64,000 bases of DNA. Source: an uncultured Pirellulaceae bacterium. GTDB taxonomy: Bacteria > Planctomycetota > Planctomycetia > Pirellulales > Pirellulaceae. A program made the position numbers and the translations under genes. Under the pieces are notes generated by a model. The model saw nothing but the letters and a program-made list of their open reading frames with translations, was not told the origin of the DNA and did no database searches. Shown in pieces: positions 10,501-18,407 of this stretch (the first letter of the stretch is position 1; every line of letters starts with the position of its first letter). The DNA is taken from assembly GCA_938083195.1 (NCBI GenBank), contig CALKCK010000020.1, positions 124,001-188,000 of the forward strand. The letters are read 5' to 3'.

Positions 10501-10867
10501 ACAACAAGTCATTCAAAAAAGCCCCAACGCCGATCCCAATTTACTGAAACAAGCACGTGACTTAGAACTAAAATTACGAACGGCAGCTCGCCAACTCAAT
10601 GGTGACAGCATCAAGAGTGACAAATTTGTGGAGGACGTCCCCTCTATCGGAAGTCGAGTTGGTTCGGTTCTTTATGGATCCTCACGCAATACCTACGGAA
10701 TAACTCAGACCCAAAAAGATCAAGTAGAAATTGCAAAAACCGAATTCAAGTCGGTTTCTAAAACCATCAAGAAGTTAATGAATGCCGATTTCAAGAACTT
10801 TGAAAAGAAACTGAATGAGGCTGGCATCCCTTGGACCGAGGGGCGCGACATCCCTAGCTTTAAGTAA
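7589..10867 (+). CDS. Secreted sortilin/VPS10-like BNR-repeat (beta-propeller) protein
   Basis: A large exported protein of about 1,092 residues. An N-terminal signal peptide (LKAFVSSVFLCLITATFAIAQ) is followed by many bacterial-neuraminidase/Asp-box repeats of the form S-x-D-x-G-x-x-W: DGGANWKNV, DGGESWIEL, DFGGSWSKM, DGGKTWGSV, DRGDSWNTV, DGGDNWTAT and DRGKTWTLI. These build one or two beta-propellers of the sortilin/VPS10-like type. The C-terminal quarter is helical and charged, with a beta-sandwich-like stretch before it (FEFYNQSKEVVARVN, GLHRMSWNLRY). The family is often annotated as glycosyl hydrolase, but no catalytic residues can be assigned. The start may instead be the ATG at 7610, which gives a more compact signal peptide. 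It is monocistronic. Confidence 0.88.
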   Translation: MFHHNQFMLKAFVSSVFLCLITATFAIAQEEPTPTVDSKINSGFISALPLRSIGPALMSGRIADIAVDPTNPNVWYVGVGSGGIWKTTNSGTTFQSIFDGQKSYSIGCITIDPNNNNTIWVGSGENVGGRHVGYGDGIYVSHNGGKTFTNKGLADSEHLSKIIVHPKNPDIIFAASQGPLWSSGGQRGLFKSIDGGANWKNVLNCDGKPGGEYTGVTDVTMDPNDPNTLYAATHQRHRTVWSLLNTGPQSGIHKSTDGGESWIELKTGLPGGDKGKIALQVSPQKSNVVYAAIELQNRAGGFYRSEDFGGSWSKMSDYVGGGTGPHYYQEIYCDPHRFDVIYHANVRMGRTEDGGKTWGSVSKSTKHVDNHAVAFSPTDPNFLIVGCDGGLYRSYDYAQSYSFCANLPLTQFYKVDVDYDFPFYNVVGGTQDNNTQYGPSRTGNVQGVRNADWRITIGGDGHDNAIDPTDPNIMYCESQEGYIRRFDRRTGQSVDIRPRPGAGEDNLRFNWDSPILISPHDHKRIYFASKFLHRSDDRGDSWNTVSPDLSRNQNRYKLKMMDRVWSVDAGYDLLAMSQYGNITSISESPLVEGLLYVGTDDGLIHVSEDGGDNWTATDKIFGVPEYFFVNDIKADRHDSNVAYACLDNHKTGDYKPYLVKSTDRGKTWTLISGDLPERHLIWRIEQDHENKNLFFLGTEYGLFCSLNGCKTWIKMTSGAPNIPFRDLAIQRRENDLVAATFGRGFYVLDDYSPLRELTDDLLDKSDLHIFPIRKALWYIPQDLLGGRKGSQGDSYFETPNPAFGATLTYYLKADLKTKAAIRKETEAKISGKGEDVPIPSWDQLREESLEQAPRVYFEFYNQSKEVVARVNGSTNQGLHRMSWNLRYTQYNGSPMVAPGNYSVQGFQLVDGSVTKLGNAQSFEIVSIEEPSLKPKNLNETIAYQLNLAKFNDAIGATSQSLATRIERITKIQQVIQKSPNADPNLLKQARDLELKLRTAARQLNGDSIKSDKFVEDVPSIGSRVGSVLYGSSRNTYGITQTQKDQVEIAKTEFKSVSKTIKKLMNADFKNFEKKLNEAGIPWTEGRDIPSFK

Positions 10868-11043
10868 GCAACGGTAAAAGTCCACCGCCTCCGCCCAAGA
10901 TTGACCGCCCGTGCGAAAGCTCCGTAGAAATGGGCGGTTCGATCTGGTCAAACTGAAGGGCTGCCCCTGAATTTGTTGTCCAATCATGTCGATCCGAGGC
11001 AATTACGGTTGACGATTTTGAACCGATGGCACAAATTGTTGAG

Positions 11044-12102
11044 ATGCCTATCGAATTTAAATGCACGACCTGCCAGAGCCTTCTTCGGGTTGATGAGTCC
11101 GGAAGCGGCAAGCGGGCGAGGTGCCCCCATTGTAAATCTCTAAACTTAATACCCAAGACGAAGCCAGCGGAACCCGCTAAATCACCCGCTTCGCAACAAT
11201 TCTTCATCGATTCAGTTTCCGGTTCGGTCTACGGACCAATTACGAAACTAGAACTTGATCAATGGGTACAGGAAGGACGAATTTCTGGCGATTGTGTTAT
11301 CCGAGCGAGTGGCGAGAAGGTTGGGCAACTGGCCGGTCTTTATTACCCTGACCTTCACCCCTCTGAGATGGCGAAACAACAGGCCACCCGAGAAAAACGG
11401 CCTGAGCTGAAAACAGAGACACCCGATGCGGCTGCAAACCTTCGTTCAAAAACAACCAAACTGGTAAAACCTACTGGCTATTCAATCATCCCGACCGCAG
11501 TCGATTTTGAATTAATATTTTACGGTGCTGTACAACTCTTCCAAAAAAACGCGTGGGTACTTTCGGCAACCGCCTTAATTTGCATGCTACCGGCTATCGC
11601 AGACTCGATTTTCCGCTTGGCTGGAATCGAACTCGACGCAATTCCGCAGATCCTATTTAACCTTGTTCAAATCTATCTTAGTATTGGTCAAGCAAGATTA
11701 GCCATCCAAATTAGCCGAGGTCAACGGGCGACCTTTTCTACTATTTACTCCGGAGGCGACAAATTTCTACCTGTCATCCTCTTTACATTTTTGGCATACA
11801 TTGCCCTGACTCTTGGCTTCCTCTTGTTACTTTTACCGGGAATCCTGCTTCTGCTCTATCTGTGGCCTAGTTATTTTTTAATCGTAGATAACCATGCCGA
11901 TGTTCTAGACAGTCTTGCGATGGCGAAAGACATCTGCACACCTAATGTTTTAACAACATTCCTTTTAGGTTTAACATCGATCGGAATCTTAATCGCAGGG
12001 CTCTTGATTTGTGGAGTTGGAATCATACCGGCTTCCGGATTCGTTTCGGTTCTTTGGGCCGTTTCCTATCTTGCCATGTCTGGCCAAGTTTCATTGAAAT
12101 AA
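11044..12102 (+). CDS. Zinc-ribbon / GYF-like domain multi-pass membrane protein
   Basis: A 352-residue protein with three parts. First is an N-terminal zinc ribbon with two cysteine pairs (CTTC and CPHC). Second is a GYF_2-like module at about residues 55-110 (FFIDSVSGSVYGPITKLEL followed by DQWVQEGRISGDCVI). Third is a membrane domain with about five hydrophobic segments between residues 165 and 350. The start at 11044 (MPIEFKCTTC) is chosen over 11026 because the paralogue near 62.5 kb also begins a few residues before its first CxxC. The architecture is common in planctomycetes. A role in membrane-associated protein interaction is likely but unproven. The gene is followed 33 bp later by the HAD hydrolase and may share its transcript. 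Confidence 0.8.
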   Translation: MPIEFKCTTCQSLLRVDESGSGKRARCPHCKSLNLIPKTKPAEPAKSPASQQFFIDSVSGSVYGPITKLELDQWVQEGRISGDCVIRASGEKVGQLAGLYYPDLHPSEMAKQQATREKRPELKTETPDAAANLRSKTTKLVKPTGYSIIPTAVDFELIFYGAVQLFQKNAWVLSATALICMLPAIADSIFRLAGIELDAIPQILFNLVQIYLSIGQARLAIQISRGQRATFSTIYSGGDKFLPVILFTFLAYIALTLGFLLLLLPGILLLLYLWPSYFLIVDNHADVLDSLAMAKDICTPNVLTTFLLGLTSIGILIAGLLICGVGIIPASGFVSVLWAVSYLAMSGQVSLK

Positions 12103-12135
12103 TTCTGCTAAACGCGAAAGCAAAAGCAAAACTGA

Positions 12136-12795
12136 ATGAAAAACAAACCTTTGATTGCCGCGGTAGCTTTTGATATGGACGGGCTGATCTTCAATACCGA
12201 GGATCTGTACGATCAAGTAGGTGAAATATTACTCTCACGACGCGGGTTAAAATTCACGCGGAAATTGAAAATGGAGATGATGGGCCTTCCAGCCCCGACA
12301 GCCTACGAAATCATGCGGGAAAGATGTGCGATCACTGATTCCGTCGGTCAACTTCAAACGGAAACCGATGAAATTTTTGACGAACTGCTGCCCAAACAAC
12401 TTCGCACCATGCCGGGATTGGAAACCCTATTGGAAAAGCTCGAATCCAAAAGGATCCCGAAAATAGTAGCCACCAGCAGTCATCGAAGATTTGCCAATCG
12501 GAACCTCGCTCAGTTTGAACTCACCCATCGTTTTGAATTTATTCTAACGGCCGAGGACGTAACTCAAGGAAAACCCCACCCCGAAATTTACCTGACTGCC
12601 TCAGAGAAATTAGCTGTGCCCCCCATAAATTTGCTCGTACTCGAAGACAGTAAAACGGGCAGCACGGCCGCCGCGGCCTCGGGGGCTTTTACGATTGCCG
12701 TGCCGACTGATCACAGCGTTGGACTAGACTTCTCGCACGTCAACCACGTTGCTTCACGGCTTGACGATGAATTTATTTTGAGTCTGTTTGATTAG
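12136..12795 (+). CDS. HAD-superfamily hydrolase, beta-phosphoglucomutase-like
   Basis: A 219-residue HAD subfamily IA phosphatase or phosphomutase. Motif I is FDMDGLIFNTED with nucleophile Asp13 and acid/base Asp15. Motif II is the ATSSH segment, motif III the lysine in QGKPHPEIYL, and motif IV is LEDSKTGSTAAAASG. A helical cap lies between motif I and motif II. This is the size and layout of beta-phosphoglucomutase and sugar-phosphate phosphatases. The exact substrate is not predictable. It is cytoplasmic and lies directly after the membrane protein gene. Confidence 0.88.
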   Translation: MKNKPLIAAVAFDMDGLIFNTEDLYDQVGEILLSRRGLKFTRKLKMEMMGLPAPTAYEIMRERCAITDSVGQLQTETDEIFDELLPKQLRTMPGLETLLEKLESKRIPKIVATSSHRRFANRNLAQFELTHRFEFILTAEDVTQGKPHPEIYLTASEKLAVPPINLLVLEDSKTGSTAAAASGAFTIAVPTDHSVGLDFSHVNHVASRLDDEFILSLFD

Positions 12796-13228
12796 CCCAT
12801 ATTCGGATTTCATCGCTCTAGCTGCCCTCAGAGGGTCTCTTATTGTCCCGCTTACCTCCAAGCACCGCCAGATACGTGATACTGGGTGCGATACTTTTAG
12901 CAGGTTCCACCATAAGTGAATCAAGCTCCCACAGGTAGCTTAGAAAATAATTAGAGCTTCGGTCCTTGCGTTGCTGCTGAGGCCATCGAGGTTAGGGGAG
13001 GCCTAAAGTTGCGGGTTAGCTTTCGATGGACGGGGCTACTAATTAAAAACAGCAGCCCCTGCGCAAGTGAGAAAAAAGAGAAGGAAAACGCACAATCCCG
13101 AAACAATTATTACGCCGCAACAACCCAGAGTGTTATGGGCGGAGTTATTTTGAGCGTGCTTTATCTCTGCTGGCTGAGAGGCCTGAGATGCCTCGTATGG
13201 ATTTTCAGTTTCTTTCATGATTGCAAAC
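12796..13228. other. Intergenic stretch with an unidentified minus-strand open segment
   Basis: About 430 bp without a convincing gene. On the minus strand, between about 12988 and 12818, one frame is open for roughly 55 codons and reads like protein (PQQQRKDRSSNYFLSYLWEL, then SLMVEPAKSIAPSITYLAVL and GGKRDNKRPSEGS). It has no start codon near its beginning and a TAA stop lies just upstream. It could be the tail of a decayed gene. A plus-strand frame from 13009 begins at a TTG and looks non-coding. Confidence 0.3.
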
Positions 13229-13408
13229 CTAAATGAAACCGAGAACTAACAAAATAAAGCTCAGAAGGAAGCTGACAACCAACACCAAAACTACAAATGT
13301 TGGAACGTACACGAAAATTAAACGGGCGTAAAACAAAAGCCAATCAACCTCAACTCTTTCCGAATTGATATCTGCTGGGGACTGATAGGGGTTTTTTGGT
13401 CCTTCCAT
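13229..13408 (-). CDS. Small NPYxSP-motif membrane protein
   Basis: A 59-residue protein starting MEGPKNPYQSPADI, followed by a 37-residue hydrophobic region (about 22-58) that would form one long or two short membrane segments. Many planctomycetal mini-membrane proteins begin with a similar NPYxxP element. A second example occurs about 400 bp away on the other strand. The ATG at 13408 is preferred over one three codons upstream because it places the motif as in that second protein. Function unknown. Confidence 0.5.
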   Translation of the reverse strand: MEGPKNPYQSPADINSERVEVDWLLFYARLIFVYVPTFVVLVLVVSFLLSFILLVLGFI

Positions 13409-13444
13409 TCTTCGCAATCATAGCAGAGAAAAAGGGGGTATTAA

Positions 13445-13626
13445 AGAGTACAACTCACCGTTACCAAGAGGGGAGCCTTTGACGGAGTTTCAATCGAAAT
13501 TGTCTTCTATGACAACTCAGGCGCTTTGATAGCCACGACGACTGCCGTTACCCGAGGCAAAGAGGCTGGCAAGTCCTGGGAGTTCGAAACGCTGGCATCC
13601 CCTATTACCTCAACCGCTGCACATTG
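13445..13626 (+). pseudogene. Remnant of an FxLYD-like domain protein
   Basis: An open segment of about 59 codons bounded by a TAA just upstream and a TGA at its end, with no start codon. The reading is protein-like: VQLTVTKRGAFDGVSIEIVF, then YDNSGALIATTTAVTRGKEA, then GKSWEFETL. The order of an aromatic-aliphatic strand, YD-x-SG, an Ala-rich turn and EAGKSWEFE matches the FxLYD small beta-sandwich. The N-terminal part of a complete gene is missing and no other frame supplies it, so this is most likely a decayed fragment. Confidence 0.35.
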
Positions 13627-13821
13627 ACCTGCGAGCGCAGGCTTTGAGTGCTTTAATTCGCTGTCCTCTTTTTCGCATTTCTAGTTTGGGTTTGGTACGC
13701 GCTCGAAAATCGCTAAACAAAACCGCCAGGGAAAACCAAGCCCTGCCGCGAACGAAGCCTCTGGGTGTGATTTGAGCCCCTGAACTTTCTCCACTTTTTT
13801 CGCGTGGTCAACTTTCAAGCC

Positions 13822-14094
13822 ATGAAAGAGCCACCGAATCCCTACGAAGATCCATCGAATTCCTATGGGCAGGTTTCACCCAAAGATCGACCGGCTCTCA
13901 TTCATAAAAGTAAAATCACTCGCCTTGGTGTGGCTATTTTCGTTATTATTATTTTCATCCTCGGTAATCAAGTTTCATGGAAGCTATCCCTGAAGAGTCC
14001 GCAGAAAGATTGGCGAGCAAAGAGCTATAATCGACAGCAAAAGAGGCGAGACCAGTTGAGGCAGCAGCAAAGGATACTAAAACCTTCTCAATAG
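13822..14094 (+). CDS. Small NPYxxP membrane protein with basic coiled-coil tail, probably frameshifted
   Basis: A 90-residue protein starting MKEPPNPYEDPSNSYG, with one transmembrane segment (LGVAIFVIIIFILGNQVSW, about residues 36-54) and a Lys/Arg/Gln-rich tail (QQKRRDQLRQQQR). The frame ends in TAG at 14092. In the +1 frame the same character continues without a stop from 14081 to a TAA at 14192 (QKFKQKKNLEHQQKKLEQG). This suggests that one base was lost or gained near 14080-14094 and that the original protein was about 30 residues longer. The start is set by the NPYxxP motif shared with the opposing small protein nearby. Function unknown. Confidence 0.45.
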   Translation: MKEPPNPYEDPSNSYGQVSPKDRPALIHKSKITRLGVAIFVIIIFILGNQVSWKLSLKSPQKDWRAKSYNRQQKRRDQLRQQQRILKPSQ

Positions 14095-14207
14095 GCAAAA
14101 ATTTAAGCAGAAGAAGAATCTAGAGCATCAGCAAAAAAAGCTAGAGCAGGGCCGAAAGCAGCAGGAAGCCAACCACGGATCTAGCCATTCCTAACCTACT
14201 GATGCCG

Positions 14208-14241
14208 AGCGAAAGGAAGCAGCGAAAGGAAGCAGCGAAAG
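14208..14241. repeat. 13-bp direct tandem repeat, 2.6 copies
   Basis: The unit AGCGAAAGGAAGC occurs twice exactly, followed by a partial third copy AGCGAAAG. In the frame that continues the preceding coiled-coil gene, after the intervening stop, it reads as a Glu/Lys/Ala-rich peptide (AERKEAAKGSSESEAG). It may therefore be repeat expansion within a decayed coding tail. Confidence 0.7.
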
Positions 14242-14256
14242 TGAGGCCGGATTAAG

Positions 14257-14406
14257 TTAGGCCACACTCAAACTCTCAGTTTCGAGCGTGCCGTCTTGAA
14301 ATGGCCTCTGCGAGGCACCAATCGTCGAAAGGAAACTAAGTTGCACGTTGTTTGTACGGATGCCGTAAGCGACGGGAACATGAATTTCGTCCATCAGATT
14401 CACGAT
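14257..14406 (-). pseudogene. Possible coding remnant, unidentified
   Basis: A minus-strand open segment with an internal ATG at 14394, giving a 45-residue reading that looks protein-like (MDEIHVPVAYGIRTNNVQLS, then FLSTIGASQRPF). It ends in TAA at 14257 and is closed upstream by TAG at 14407. It weakly recalls the C-terminal part of a regulator ligand domain, but I cannot name a family. It is probably part of the same decayed island as its neighbours. Confidence 0.2.
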
Positions 14407-14678
14407 CTAATTTCAAAAGAGGTTGAAATCAAACCGTGGTCAATTTGAAAATGCGTTCCCCTTGCGCAAGTGGCCAGCAGTGCCTCCATTAAATTATCGG
14501 AGCGCGCGAATCGAATGACATATCTAATTTTCTTTTTGCGACTCGCTCTTAAACCGTATTTCTTTCTTCTCGTTACGATACTTATTTCCAAGGTTCCCCC
14601 ACATCTCCCTTGGTTTTGGTACAATCTTGGAATCAAATTCGCTGACAAGCCGAATCACCTCTTAAAACTGGACTGCCA

Positions 14679-16055
14679 ATGATTGACTTTACTGGAAAAG
14701 GAAAAAGTCATAATTGCAACGGAACTACCCGACGCGACTTCCTCAAAGTTGGTGCATTGGGTGGGTTTGGCATGACACTCGCTGATTATCTGTGGGCCCA
14801 GCAGCATGGAGCCGTCAAACAAGACCAGGACAAAAAATCTTGCATCATGATTTTTAACCTCGGCGCTCCAAGTCAAATCGACACATTTGATATGAAACCA
14901 AACGCACCCGCCGAGGTGCGGGGGCCATTCAAACCGATCTCCACTAATTCAGATAATTTTCAGGTATCGGAAATCCTTCCGATGCACGCGAAAATCGCAG
15001 ACAAATTTTCAATCGTTCGAAGCTGTTACCACACATCTGCCGCCGTTCACGATGCGGGCTGGCAAATGATGCAGACCGGTCGACAATTTTCCGGAGGGGT
15101 TGAAACACCACACGCCGGTTCAGTTGTCGCTTTCCTCAAAGGTCGAAAAACGGACTTGCCGCCGCATGTTGTTTTACCGCAGCTTATGGGGCGGGGCGGC
15201 GGAGGGCTCCCCAACGGTCAAGCAGGTGGTTTTTTGGGCAAGTCCTACGATCCCTTCGCATTGATGGCAGATCCATCAAAACCAAACTTTAAGGTCCCCG
15301 ACCTTCTTCCACCGTCCGAAATCGGTACGGTTCGCCTAGATCGACGAAAGAAAATGCGAGAAATCGTCGACAGCCAGATCAAACAATTTGAAAAGAGTGA
15401 TGACGCAAAACTCTTAAACGAAAATTTCCATACTGCTTATCGCATGATGACTAGCAAACAGGCGAGAGCAGCATTCGATCTTAGTCAAGAAAAACCAGCC
15501 ACTCGCGAACGCTACGGAATGAATCGCTTTGGCCAGTGTTGCTTACTTGCCAGGCGCTTAATCGAAGCCGGCGTCCGATTCGTAACGATCAATACGTTCC
15601 TGACCGTCTTTGATGAAGTCACCTGGGACATTCACGGATCAAAACCATTTACTTCTATTGAGGGAATGAAAAATATCGTTGCCCCGACTTATGACCGCGC
15701 CTACAGTGCGCTGATCGAGGACTTGTCGCAACGCGGAATGCTCGATGACACCTTGGTTACCAACCTTGCTGAATTTGGGCGAACCCCCAAAGTCAATCCA
15801 GCGGGTGGCCGTGACCATTGGCCCCAGTGTTTTACCGTCGGTTTTGCGGGGGGTGGTATTCAAGGCGGCCGAGCCATTGGCGCCAGTGATCCAGTTGGCG
15901 CCGTTCCCGCGGATCGCCCCACACCTCCGGGCGATGTGATTGCCACAATTTTCCATTCCCTTGGTTTGGACCTCCATGCAGAATTACCTGGACCAGGTGG
16001 GCGTCCGTTCCCGCTGGTTGATTTTGGTTCGCGGGAAATAAAAGAACTGTTTTAA
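14679..16055 (+). CDS. DUF1501 family protein with Tat-like signal
   Basis: A 458-residue DUF1501 protein, a family in the alkaline phosphatase/sulfatase-like superfamily that is greatly expanded in planctomycetes. The N-terminus carries a twin-arginine signal (TTRRDFLKVGALGGFGMTLA). The usual landmarks follow: SCIMIFNLGAPSQIDTFDMK, HTSAAVHDAGWQMMQTGR, LLARRLIEAGVRFVTI and NLAEFGRTPKVNPAGGRDHW. Biochemical function is not established for the family. It is the first gene of a rightward group with the DUF1549/DUF1553 protein (23 bp gap) and the cytochrome-WD40 protein (1 bp gap). DUF1501 and DUF1553 genes are commonly neighbours in planctomycetes, which implies a shared envelope role. Confidence 0.93.
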   Translation: MIDFTGKGKSHNCNGTTRRDFLKVGALGGFGMTLADYLWAQQHGAVKQDQDKKSCIMIFNLGAPSQIDTFDMKPNAPAEVRGPFKPISTNSDNFQVSEILPMHAKIADKFSIVRSCYHTSAAVHDAGWQMMQTGRQFSGGVETPHAGSVVAFLKGRKTDLPPHVVLPQLMGRGGGGLPNGQAGGFLGKSYDPFALMADPSKPNFKVPDLLPPSEIGTVRLDRRKKMREIVDSQIKQFEKSDDAKLLNENFHTAYRMMTSKQARAAFDLSQEKPATRERYGMNRFGQCCLLARRLIEAGVRFVTINTFLTVFDEVTWDIHGSKPFTSIEGMKNIVAPTYDRAYSALIEDLSQRGMLDDTLVTNLAEFGRTPKVNPAGGRDHWPQCFTVGFAGGGIQGGRAIGASDPVGAVPADRPTPPGDVIATIFHSLGLDLHAELPGPGGRPFPLVDFGSREIKELF

Positions 16056-16078
16056 GCCATCCATCTAAGTCGGTATCC

Positions 16079-18406
16079 ATGAACCAACATCTGCAAAAGC
16101 ACCTACGCTTTGGAATAAGAGAATTCCAACAAAGCCTGATGGCCTTATGCATTATTACGTTCTGTCTGAACTTGGCATTTGCTGACACCGCGAGTGGGCA
16201 AACAGGCCCGGATAGAAACAGCCCGGTCGACTTAAAATTTTCACCACCTGAATCGCCCGAATTCGCCCGTCATGTTCTCCCCATTCTTTCCAAGCTTGGC
16301 TGCAATTCGGGAGCTTGCCATGGCGCTCTTGCTGGAAAAGGGGGATTCCGGCTGTCACTCAATGGCTACAATCCCAAGGGAGACCATTTCACGATCACTC
16401 AACAATCGTTGGGACGTCGTGTTGAGATATCGGACCCCGGCCGTAGTTTAATTTTGACAAAACCCACGGGGACTTTACCGCACAAAGGCGGCTTAAAACT
16501 TGAAACCGATTCCGTCGAATACCAGATCCTCTCGAATTGGATCGCGGAAGGAGCAGTGGGACCGGCTTCCACCGATGCCCAGTTAGTAAAGCTGGAAGTA
16601 AAACCGAAAAAAATTGTGTTGAGTCCAGGTGAATCAGCCAAAGTTAACGTGTTTGCCCACTACAGCGACGGAAAAAAAGAAAACGTGACCCGCTGGGCAA
16701 AATTCAATTCATCTAACACCCCCGTGGTTGATGTCGACAAGAGCGGAACGTTAAGTGTGGTAAGCCGAGGGGAAGCTTCCATTGTTGTCTGGTTTTCAAG
16801 CCTCCTAAATGTCTCCCAAGTTCAACTCCAATTTGCCAATGAGATTGAGCCTGAGATATTTAAAAACGCTCCAAGACGAAATTTCATTGACGATCTAGTT
16901 CTCAACAAACTGGAGCAGCTAAGACTTGCGCCGTCTCCAAGATGCAATGACTCGACGTTCATCCGCCGCGCCTATCTAGACACCATTGGCATGCTTCCAT
17001 CGCCGAAAGAAGTGCTGGATTTTAAAGCAGATGAATCAGAAAACAAACGCGACCGATTGATCGACGATCTGCTACAACGTGAGGAGTACAATGATTACTG
17101 GAGTTATCGCTGGTCAGATGTCTTTTTGATCAGCGGCAAACGTTTGCGACCGCCAGCAGTGAAAGCCTACTATCAATGGCTCCGAAAAAAGATTGAAACC
17201 AACACCCCGTGGAATGAAATCGTTCGCGAAGTCGTCACCGCTCAAGGCAGCAGCTACACCAATGGCGCCACGAATTTTTTCGCATTGCATCAGACGCCTG
17301 AAGACATGGCAGAAAATGTCTCTCAAGCATTCCTTGGCCTCTCTATTGGATGTGCCAAGTGCCACAACCACCCATTAGAAAAATGGACCAACGATCAATA
17401 TTATGCCATGGCTAATTTATTTTCACGGGTTCGCGCCAAGGGATGGGGAGGTGACGCGAGGAATGGAGATGGATTACGAACATTATTCCTTGCAACCAGC
17501 GGTGAGCTCGTCCAACCATTGACCGGAATCGCCCAACCGCCAACGCCCCTCGATGGGATCCCTTTGGAATTTGATGACCCAACGGATCGCCGCGAACATC
17601 TCGCTGACTGGCTCACCAGCCCGGAAAACCCTTATTTCAGTCGCTCCGTTGCCAATCGAGTTTGGGCAAATTTTATGGGCCGAGGCTTAGTAGAAAACGT
17701 GGATGACATGCGGACGTCTAATCCCGCAACCAACGAACCACTTCTTAATGAGCTAGCTTCCTATTTGAGCCAAAATCAATTTGACCTAAAGGCCTTGATG
17801 CGCGAAATCCTGCGATCTGAAACCTATCAGCGAAGTAGCGAGGTACTGCCGGAAAATGAACAAGACGACCGATTTTATTCTCGGTTCTATCCTCGCCGAC
17901 TGATGGCAGAAGTCCTCCTCGATGCAATTTCTCAAGTCTCTGAAGTACCCACGGCGTTTCAAAAAATTGAACACAAGGGCGCCGACATCCGTGCAACCAA
18001 GGAATACCCTCTGGGAACACGCGCAACTGAATTATACGATTCGGCGGTTCTCTCATCATTCCTTTCTAAGTTTGGTAGAAACAACCGAGATATCGTATGC
18101 GAGTGTGAACGAACCAATAAACCTAGCTTGGTCCAAGTGCTCCACATCGCTAATGGCGCAACGATTAACGAAAAACTGAAATCAAACAAGAGCTGCGTCG
18201 AAATCGCAATTGCAAAACCAGCAACAGCGAATGAGGCGATCATCCGCGAGGCATTTTTAAAAACTGTAGCGCGTGAACCGACGGAACATGAAAGTGAATC
18301 ACTCCTCCAAATAATCGAGCAAACCGGCCAAGATGACCGGCGAAATGCAATCGAGGACCTTTACTGGAGTCTGATGAGTAGCCGCGAATTCCTATTTCAG
18401 CATTGA
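16079..18406 (+). CDS. DUF1549/DUF1553 protein with cytochrome c-like motifs and Ig-like domain
   Basis: A 775-residue exported protein. A signal segment (about 19-36) is followed by a planctomycete cytochrome-like motif with wide cysteine spacing, GCNSGACHG (C75, C80, H81: C-x4-CH, not C-x2-CH). Then come a bacterial Ig-like BIG2-type module at about 165-250 (VKPKKIVLSPGESAKVNVFA), the DUF1549 domain (FIDDLVLNKLEQLRLAPSP) and a canonical CAKCHNHP heme motif at about 425-429. The DUF1553 domain (RREHLADWLTSPENPYFSRS, WANFMGRGLVENVDDMR) completes the protein. It is probably periplasmic. Whether heme is bound at the first site is uncertain because of the spacing. Its stop lies one base before the next start codon, so translational coupling is likely. 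Confidence 0.93.
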   Translation: MNQHLQKHLRFGIREFQQSLMALCIITFCLNLAFADTASGQTGPDRNSPVDLKFSPPESPEFARHVLPILSKLGCNSGACHGALAGKGGFRLSLNGYNPKGDHFTITQQSLGRRVEISDPGRSLILTKPTGTLPHKGGLKLETDSVEYQILSNWIAEGAVGPASTDAQLVKLEVKPKKIVLSPGESAKVNVFAHYSDGKKENVTRWAKFNSSNTPVVDVDKSGTLSVVSRGEASIVVWFSSLLNVSQVQLQFANEIEPEIFKNAPRRNFIDDLVLNKLEQLRLAPSPRCNDSTFIRRAYLDTIGMLPSPKEVLDFKADESENKRDRLIDDLLQREEYNDYWSYRWSDVFLISGKRLRPPAVKAYYQWLRKKIETNTPWNEIVREVVTAQGSSYTNGATNFFALHQTPEDMAENVSQAFLGLSIGCAKCHNHPLEKWTNDQYYAMANLFSRVRAKGWGGDARNGDGLRTLFLATSGELVQPLTGIAQPPTPLDGIPLEFDDPTDRREHLADWLTSPENPYFSRSVANRVWANFMGRGLVENVDDMRTSNPATNEPLLNELASYLSQNQFDLKALMREILRSETYQRSSEVLPENEQDDRFYSRFYPRRLMAEVLLDAISQVSEVPTAFQKIEHKGADIRATKEYPLGTRATELYDSAVLSSFLSKFGRNNRDIVCECERTNKPSLVQVLHIANGATINEKLKSNKSCVEIAIAKPATANEAIIREAFLKTVAREPTEHESESLLQIIEQTGQDDRRNAIEDLYWSLMSSREFLFQH

Positions 18407-18407
18407 G

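Noticed and set aside
12818-12988. Transposase remnant on the minus strand
   Set aside because: The peptide around LAVLGGKRDNKRP loosely recalls some transposase C-termini, but no catalytic residues, inverted repeats or target duplication were found.
13009-13236. A 75-residue plus-strand gene
   Set aside because: TTG start, no ribosome-binding site, mixed composition, and overlap with the better supported small membrane gene on the other strand.
13445-13680. The TGA ending the FxLYD-like fragment as another recoded selenocysteine
   Set aside because: The reading after this TGA is short and not domain-like, no start codon precedes the fragment, and no hairpin in the right place was seen. Decay is simpler.
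14400-14682. Overlapping opposite-strand small genes before the DUF1501 gene
   Set aside because: Both frames lack ribosome-binding sites and family character. They lie in the decayed island and one runs into the DUF1501 start.
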